Notes under the pieces: generated by a model
Database searches by the model: none
What the model was told of the DNA's origin: nothing
Seen by the model: the letters and a program-made list of their open reading frames with translations, nothing else
Shown: positions 61,158-64,000 of the stretch, in pieces
How the letters are laid out: each line of letters begins with the position of its first letter
Position numbering within the stretch: position 1 is the first letter of the stretch
Origin: Pseudomonadota bacterium
Lineage (GTDB): Bacteria; Chloroflexota; UBA5177; JAJPKF01
Assembly: GCA_021323865.1 (NCBI GenBank)
Contig: JAJPKF010000014.1
Coordinates: 49,993 to 113,992 of the forward strand
Length of the DNA stretch: 64,000 nucleotides
Direction: 5' to 3'
Translations under genes and position numbers: made by a program

Positions 61158-61583
61158 ATGGTTGAGCCCGTGAGCGGCCGCCGCATTCGGATACTCATGG
61201 CCAAGGCGGGCCTGGACGGCCATGATCGGGGAGTGAAGGTGGTGGCGAGGGCTCTCCGGGATGCCGGTGTTGAGGTGATCTATACGGGTCTGCATCAGAC
61301 GCCTGAGCAGGTTGTGTCCGCGGCAGTGCAGGAGGACGTTGACGGCATCGGCCTCAGCCTGCTTTCGGGCGCTCACATGACGCTCTTTCCTCGCATCCTG
61401 GAGCTACTCAAGGAACGGGGAGCCGCCGACATCGTGGTGTTTGGTGGCGGAACGATTCCTCAAGAAGACGCCGAGATCCTGAAGCAGGCCGGGGTGGCGC
61501 AGATCTTTACCCCCGGCACCTCGACCGATACGATTGTGGGCTGGGTCAAGGAACGGTTCGGAGGGAGGACGGCGGCAGCCTAG
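61158..61583 (+). CDS. icmB: Adenosylcobalamin-binding small subunit of the acyl-CoA mutase
   Basis: 141 residues. It is a B12-binding flavodoxin-like domain with the base-off signature [16 protein letters not shown] (D-x-H-x-x-G, axial His22), then the SxL motif [19 protein letters not shown] and the GGG-like [12 protein letters not shown]. The length (141) fits IcmB-type separate subunits (136 aa). It follows the large subunit by 20 bp and is the last gene of the acd-acd-meaB-icmA-icmB set. Confidence 0.9.
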   Translation: MVEPVSGRRIRILMAKAGLDGHDRGVKVVARALRDAGVEVIYTGLHQTPEQVVSAAVQEDVDGIGLSLLSGAHMTLFPRILELLKERGAADIVVFGGGTIPQEDAEILKQAGVAQIFTPGTSTDTIVGWVKERFGGRTAAA

Positions 61584-61619
61584 CCCGCGGCTCGAAGTCG
61601 TCTCGAGTGGCTGCCGTTT

Positions 61620-61940
61620 CTACGAAAGTGCGGCTCTGGCGATGAGGACCGCCATGAAGATGGGAAGCGCCGCGAAGGAGCCGAGGATCAAGGTGAGTGC
61701 GGGCGCCATGCTGACCAGCAGCTCCGGTGAGAGGCCGCCGGAGGTATTCCCGCCGCCGAACCTTCGGTAGGCTTTCACGGTGATCCAAATGGCCAGTGCA
61801 AAGACGGCGGCGAAGTACGCAGAGACCGCGGCCGTTTGCACTGTGTCGAATCCGAACGCCCGCGTGAATACGTAGCCCTCGGCAAACCAGATAAGGCCTG
61901 CGGCGGCCAGGTACGCAAGCGTTCTCCAGTGTCTCAGCAC
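61620..61940 (-). CDS. Small three-span membrane protein, unknown function
   Basis: 106 residues from GTG 61940. Hydrophobic segments are TLAYLAAAGLIWFAEGYVF, TAAVSAYFAAVFALAIWITV and LLVSMAPALTLILGSFAALPIFMAVLIA. A glycine-rich loop (RRFGGGNTSGGLSPE) separates them. GATAAT lies 5 nt before the GTG with no ribosome binding site, so the mRNA is probably leaderless. It is transcribed divergently from the DUF5658-like gene. Confidence 0.65.
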   Translation of the reverse strand: MLRHWRTLAYLAAAGLIWFAEGYVFTRAFGFDTVQTAAVSAYFAAVFALAIWITVKAYRRFGGGNTSGGLSPELLVSMAPALTLILGSFAALPIFMAVLIARAALS

Positions 61941-61945
61941 CCGGG

Positions 61946-61978
61946 ATTATCCCATTCTGGCCAGCACCTCGCTACAAT
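61946..61978. promoter_or_regulatory. Overlapping divergent promoters with leaderless starts
   Basis: On the minus strand an extended -10 TGGGATAAT ends 5 nt before GTG 61940. On the plus strand TACAAT (61973-61978) ends 5 nt before ATG 61984. The two start codons are only 43 bp apart, so each promoter reaches into the other. Transcription would begin at or within one or two bases of both start codons. Confidence 0.5.
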
Positions 61979-61983
61979 ACGGC

Positions 61984-62277
61984 ATGCTCGCCGGACTCCT
62001 ATATGCCCTGGCCACCGGGTTCGATCTGCTGACCACGGGAGTCGCACTCCACCTAGGCCTCCACGAGGGCAACCCGATCGTTGCGCCATTCGTAAGTAAG
62101 TACGGGCTGCTTCCCCAGTTGGCGCTCAGCGCCGCTCTGTGCAGCGTCCTCTGGTGGTACGCCGTCCGGGGCGGCTCCAAGCTGGTTTATGTGCTGGCGG
62201 GCCTTCGTTGGATTGTCGTGGGCAACAACGCGTTTCAGCTTGCCACGACAAACCATCTGGCGATGCTCATCCGCTAG
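61984..62277 (+). CDS. DUF5658-like small membrane protein
   Basis: 97 residues. LLYALATGFDLLTTGVALHL, then GLHEGNPIVAPFVSKYGLLP (E-G-N-P, typical of DUF5658), and ending in three hydrophobic segments (ALSAALCSVLWWYAV; VYVLAGLRWIVVGNNAFQL). Family members are uncharacterised membrane proteins with a conserved D-x-x-x-T and E-x-N-P. There is no ribosome binding site; a -10 box 5 nt upstream suggests a leaderless mRNA. Confidence 0.75.
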   Translation: MLAGLLYALATGFDLLTTGVALHLGLHEGNPIVAPFVSKYGLLPQLALSAALCSVLWWYAVRGGSKLVYVLAGLRWIVVGNNAFQLATTNHLAMLIR

Positions 62278-62356
62278 CCTCCGTCGGGGTCGCGTTCGCA
62301 TCTCATCGGCGAGCGAGACATAATGAAGAGACGGAGCATGCTGAGGGGCCGGAAAA

Positions 62357-62596
62357 ATGAAGAGCTGGATTTGGGTGCTGGCGGTCGCGGATACTCAGGA
62401 CCAAGTCGGCACGTGCTTGTCGGTGTTTCAGGATCGACCGAAAGCCCAAACAGCCTTCCGCGAGGCCTTGCGCCGGTACGGCGGAAACCGCCGCTATGAC
62501 ATCAGGCTTGCCTGCGTGACCTCCGTGGACACCTTCCTACGATCGAATCCTCAATATCGCCCCGTGGAACATCACGAGGTAACGATCAGCGCCTAG
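62357..62596 (+). CDS. Small protein of unknown function
   Basis: 79 residues from the ATG at 62357, with AGGGGCCGG upstream. The order KSWIWVLAVADT (strand), VGTCLSVFQDRPKAQTAFRE (helix), ALRRYGGNRRYDIRLACVTS (strand) and VEHHEVTIS is a compact alpha/beta pattern without signal peptide. I recognise no family. It stands just before the decayed transposase and could be host or element-borne. Confidence 0.5.
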   Translation: MKSWIWVLAVADTQDQVGTCLSVFQDRPKAQTAFREALRRYGGNRRYDIRLACVTSVDTFLRSNPQYRPVEHHEVTISA

Positions 62597-62689
62597 CGCT
62601 GACCCTGGCAAGTCGCAGGACCGCGTTCCCTGCGCCGTGTCGAACTTCCGGGCTGCCCGCATGGCCCGGCTGACGTCGCCTCTCACGCT

Positions 62690-63099
62690 GGGTGGACTTC
62701 CCCCGTGGTCAATGCCCAACGGCCTCCACACCCAGCTCACAACCGACGCCCTCACCATGGCACTCGAGGCCAGACGGCCGGCTCCCGGACTCGTCCACCA
62801 CTCCGATCGAGGCTGCCAGTACACCTGCGAGGCGTACGGCCGGGTCCTCGAGAGGGGGCGCTGCCTGCAGAGCGTCAGCGGAAGCGAAACCGCTGCGACA
62901 ACGCGGTCGCGGGAGCTTCTTCTCAAGGCTCAAGCTCGACCTTATGTACCGCCGCCGCTGGCACAGGAGGGCCGATGCCAGACAGGCCCTCTTCGAGTAC
63001 GTCGAAGCTTACTACAATCGCCGGCGGCGCCACTCACTCCTGGGGCAGCTCAGTCCCGAAGCGTTCGAATATCGTCACCATCAACGCACGGCAGCATAA
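62690..63099 (+). pseudogene. IS3-family transposase (OrfB) remnant, frameshifted
   Basis: Only the C-terminal portion of an rve/DDE integrase is present and it is spread over at least two to three frames. Frame one reads LTTDALTMALEARRPAPGLV then HHSDRGCQYTCEAYGRVLER (the H-S-D-R-G-x-Q-Y-T hallmark). A second frame reads CDNAVAGAS (normally D-N-A-V-A-E-S-F-F), and the third continues FFSRLKLDLMYRRRWHRRAD and FEYVEAYYNRRRRHSLLGQL to the end SPEAFEYRHHQRTAA. A single-base loss at the D-N-A-V-A-E position removes the catalytic Glu codon. The N-terminal half and OrfA are missing, so it is inactive. Confidence 0.85.
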
Positions 63100-63216
63100 T
63101 CAACCTGTCTGCGAAAAGGCGGGAAGCCCAATTGCCCAAGTTCTGCGTGGCGTCGGGCTTCCTTGCAATCCTGATAGTTGTCGAGAACTTCGTCCTTGCC
63201 TCCATCGTCCACTTGA

Positions 63217-63246
63217 ACCAAAACTCTGCAACCTGGACCAAAACTC
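63217..63246. repeat. Short direct repeat, 10 bp twice
   Basis: ACCAAAACTC occurs at 63217-63226 and again at 63237-63246. It lies about 120 bp after the transposase remnant and could be part of an IS terminus or its transposase-binding sites. Confidence 0.5.
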
Positions 63247-63360
63247 ATCTCCACGTAGTTGGTTGTGGTGCAAAGCCCAGCTAAGATAATGAGTCGTCGC
63301 TCTACACGCCGACTCCTAATCTGATTGGAAAGTGCCTCGCCGCCTGTCGCCAACCGCATC

Positions 63361-63389
63361 TTGACGTTCTCGTGTCGAGGCGGTATCTT
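63361..63389 (+). promoter_or_regulatory. Sigma-70-like promoter of the RHS-type ORF
   Basis: TTGACG (63361-63366), 17-nt spacer, TATCTT (63384-63389). The predicted start near 63396 leaves about 15 nt before the GTG at 63411. Confidence 0.5.
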
Positions 63390-63410
63390 ATTAGTGCGAA
63401 GAGTACTAGG

Positions 63411-64000
63411 GTGCGCGTCGCAATTCTATCGGACATGGACGTTCCGCGCGAGGGCATTCGCGTGTGGGTGGCTGCAGGTGGCCACGATGTAGTCCACTCT
63501 GGGCCGCTGACGGCCTTCGATAGCGGCGTCTCCGGCGCCGGAGCCGATGTAGCAATCCTAGTGACCTATCCCGACGGGAACAGCGTGAGCTATGGGTACG
63601 ACAGCCAGGGGAACCTGGCCACCGAGACCGACGGCAACGGCGACGAGATGAAGTACGTCTGGGACCAGGCCGGCAACCTGGCGAGCGTCACCTACCCGGA
63701 CGGGAACACCGTGGCCTATGCGTACGACGGACAGGGACGGATGTCCTCGTTGACCGATTGGCTGGGGAACACCACCGGCTTCAAGTACGACTCGGGGGGC
63801 AATCTCACCGAGACCGACTACCCGAACTCGACGGTCACCACCTACGGCTACGACTCGGCCGAGCGCTTGAACAAGATCGCCACCACCAAGAGTGGCGTGG
63901 CCCAGTTCAGCTTCGACGCCTCGGGGAGCAACGGCAGCCTCAACCCCGACGGCAGCATCAAGAAGTTCAGCACCGTCCAGATCGCCGGCTACAACCTGAC
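63411..64000 (+). CDS. RHS/YD-repeat protein, partial, with unusual N-terminus
   Basis: Open from GTG 63411 to the window end (196 codons, no stop). Residues 1-50 (MRVAILSDMDVPREGIRVWV...DVVHSGPLTAFDSG...ADVAILV) look like the first strand-helix of a Rossmann-like cytoplasmic protein. From residue 51 the frame continues directly into YD repeats: VTYPDGNSVSYGYDSQGNLA, YVWDQAGNLASVTYPDGNTV, AYAYDGQGRMSSLTDWLGNT, FKYDSGGNLTETDYP. Such repeats form RHS/polymorphic-toxin shells that are normally secreted. No signal peptide or RHS N-terminal domain is present, so the ORF seems to be a chimera or a fragment of an RHS gene captured downstream of a foreign start. Confidence 0.7.
   Translation, partial: MRVAILSDMDVPREGIRVWVAAGGHDVVHSGPLTAFDSGVSGAGADVAILVTYPDGNSVSYGYDSQGNLATETDGNGDEMKYVWDQAGNLASVTYPDGNTVAYAYDGQGRMSSLTDWLGNTTGFKYDSGGNLTETDYPNSTVTTYGYDSAERLNKIATTKSGVAQFSFDASGSNGSLNPDGSIKKFSTVQIAGYNL

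Larger units (their letters stand above)
63100..63410. other. Region between the transposase remnant and the RHS ORF, no gene recognised
   Basis: About 310 bp without a supported gene. It holds a 10-bp direct repeat (63217-63246) and the promoter at 63361-63389. It may include the decayed right end of the IS3-like element; no clear terminal inverted repeat was found. Confidence 0.4.

Overview
The window is a GC-rich chromosomal segment of a free-living bacterium. It carries core housekeeping genes (seryl- and lysyl-tRNA synthetases, GreA, BirA, a complete mre/PBP2/RodA elongasome, FabZ, GlyA, PanC, LepB, SelA, four tRNAs with encoded CCA) mixed with soil-type accessory genes (three-domain LigD, a very large secreted subtilase, a CheB-CheR-PAS-kinase fusion, a BTAD response regulator). 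The protein types (zinc-ribbon MscL, the TIGR03252-type HhH-GPD protein, DUF4446, DUF5658) and apparent leaderless starts suggest an uncultured terrestrial lineage of the Chloroflexota/Dormibacterota kind. This is inference from protein style, without a marker-gene comparison.

Layout. 1-8.3 kb: accessory genes (partial SnoaL-like protein, PQQ-propeller lipoprotein, GrpB, DinB, sugar-binding protein, MscL-like channel, a secreted unknown) and two tRNA-Ser genes. 8.3-13.5 kb, minus strand: the operon hydrolase-birA-greA-lysS-serS, preceded by a structured leader that looks like a serine T-box. 13.6-19.3 kb, plus strand: mreB-mreC-mreD-mrdA-rodA. 19.3-24.5 kb: GT9-fabZ-arcC on the minus strand, divergent from argF and a class III aminotransferase. 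24.8-33.4 kb: a Cys-rich small protein, hemD, a micro-membrane protein, the 1168-aa subtilase, a membrane protein and ligD. 33.4-42.3 kb: moeA, response regulator, methyltransferase, DUF4446, selA-lepB, glyA and small proteins. 42.4-45.7 kb: tRNA-Gln, tRNA-Glu, then etfB-etfA-acyl-CoA dehydrogenase. 45.7-55.8 kb: DUF4436-like protein, panC, small proteins, msrA, a lipoprotein, thiolase and the CheB/CheR kinase. 56-61.6 kb, plus strand: two acyl-CoA dehydrogenases, meaB and a two-subunit B12 mutase whose diagnostic residues are those of isobutyryl-CoA mutase, not methylmalonyl-CoA mutase. 61.6-64 kb: small membrane genes from a compact divergent leaderless promoter, a decayed IS3 transposase, and a truncated RHS/YD-repeat ORF with a foreign-looking N-terminus.

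How genes work together. EtfAB would accept electrons from the three acyl-CoA dehydrogenases. With the thiolase and the B12 mutase plus MeaB chaperone they outline short- and branched-chain acyl-CoA (butyryl/isobutyryl) catabolism. MreBCD, PBP2 and RodA form the lateral cell-wall machine. ArgF, carbamate kinase and the aminotransferase connect citrulline/ornithine with carbamoyl phosphate, but no arginine deiminase is present.

The most interesting items are the T-box-like leader (specifier AGC, UGGC acceptor-pairing element, intrinsic terminator) ahead of an operon ending in serS, the probable mis-annotation trap of IcmAB, a selA gene that seems to start at CTG inside the preceding stop codon, and the 43-bp divergent leaderless promoter.
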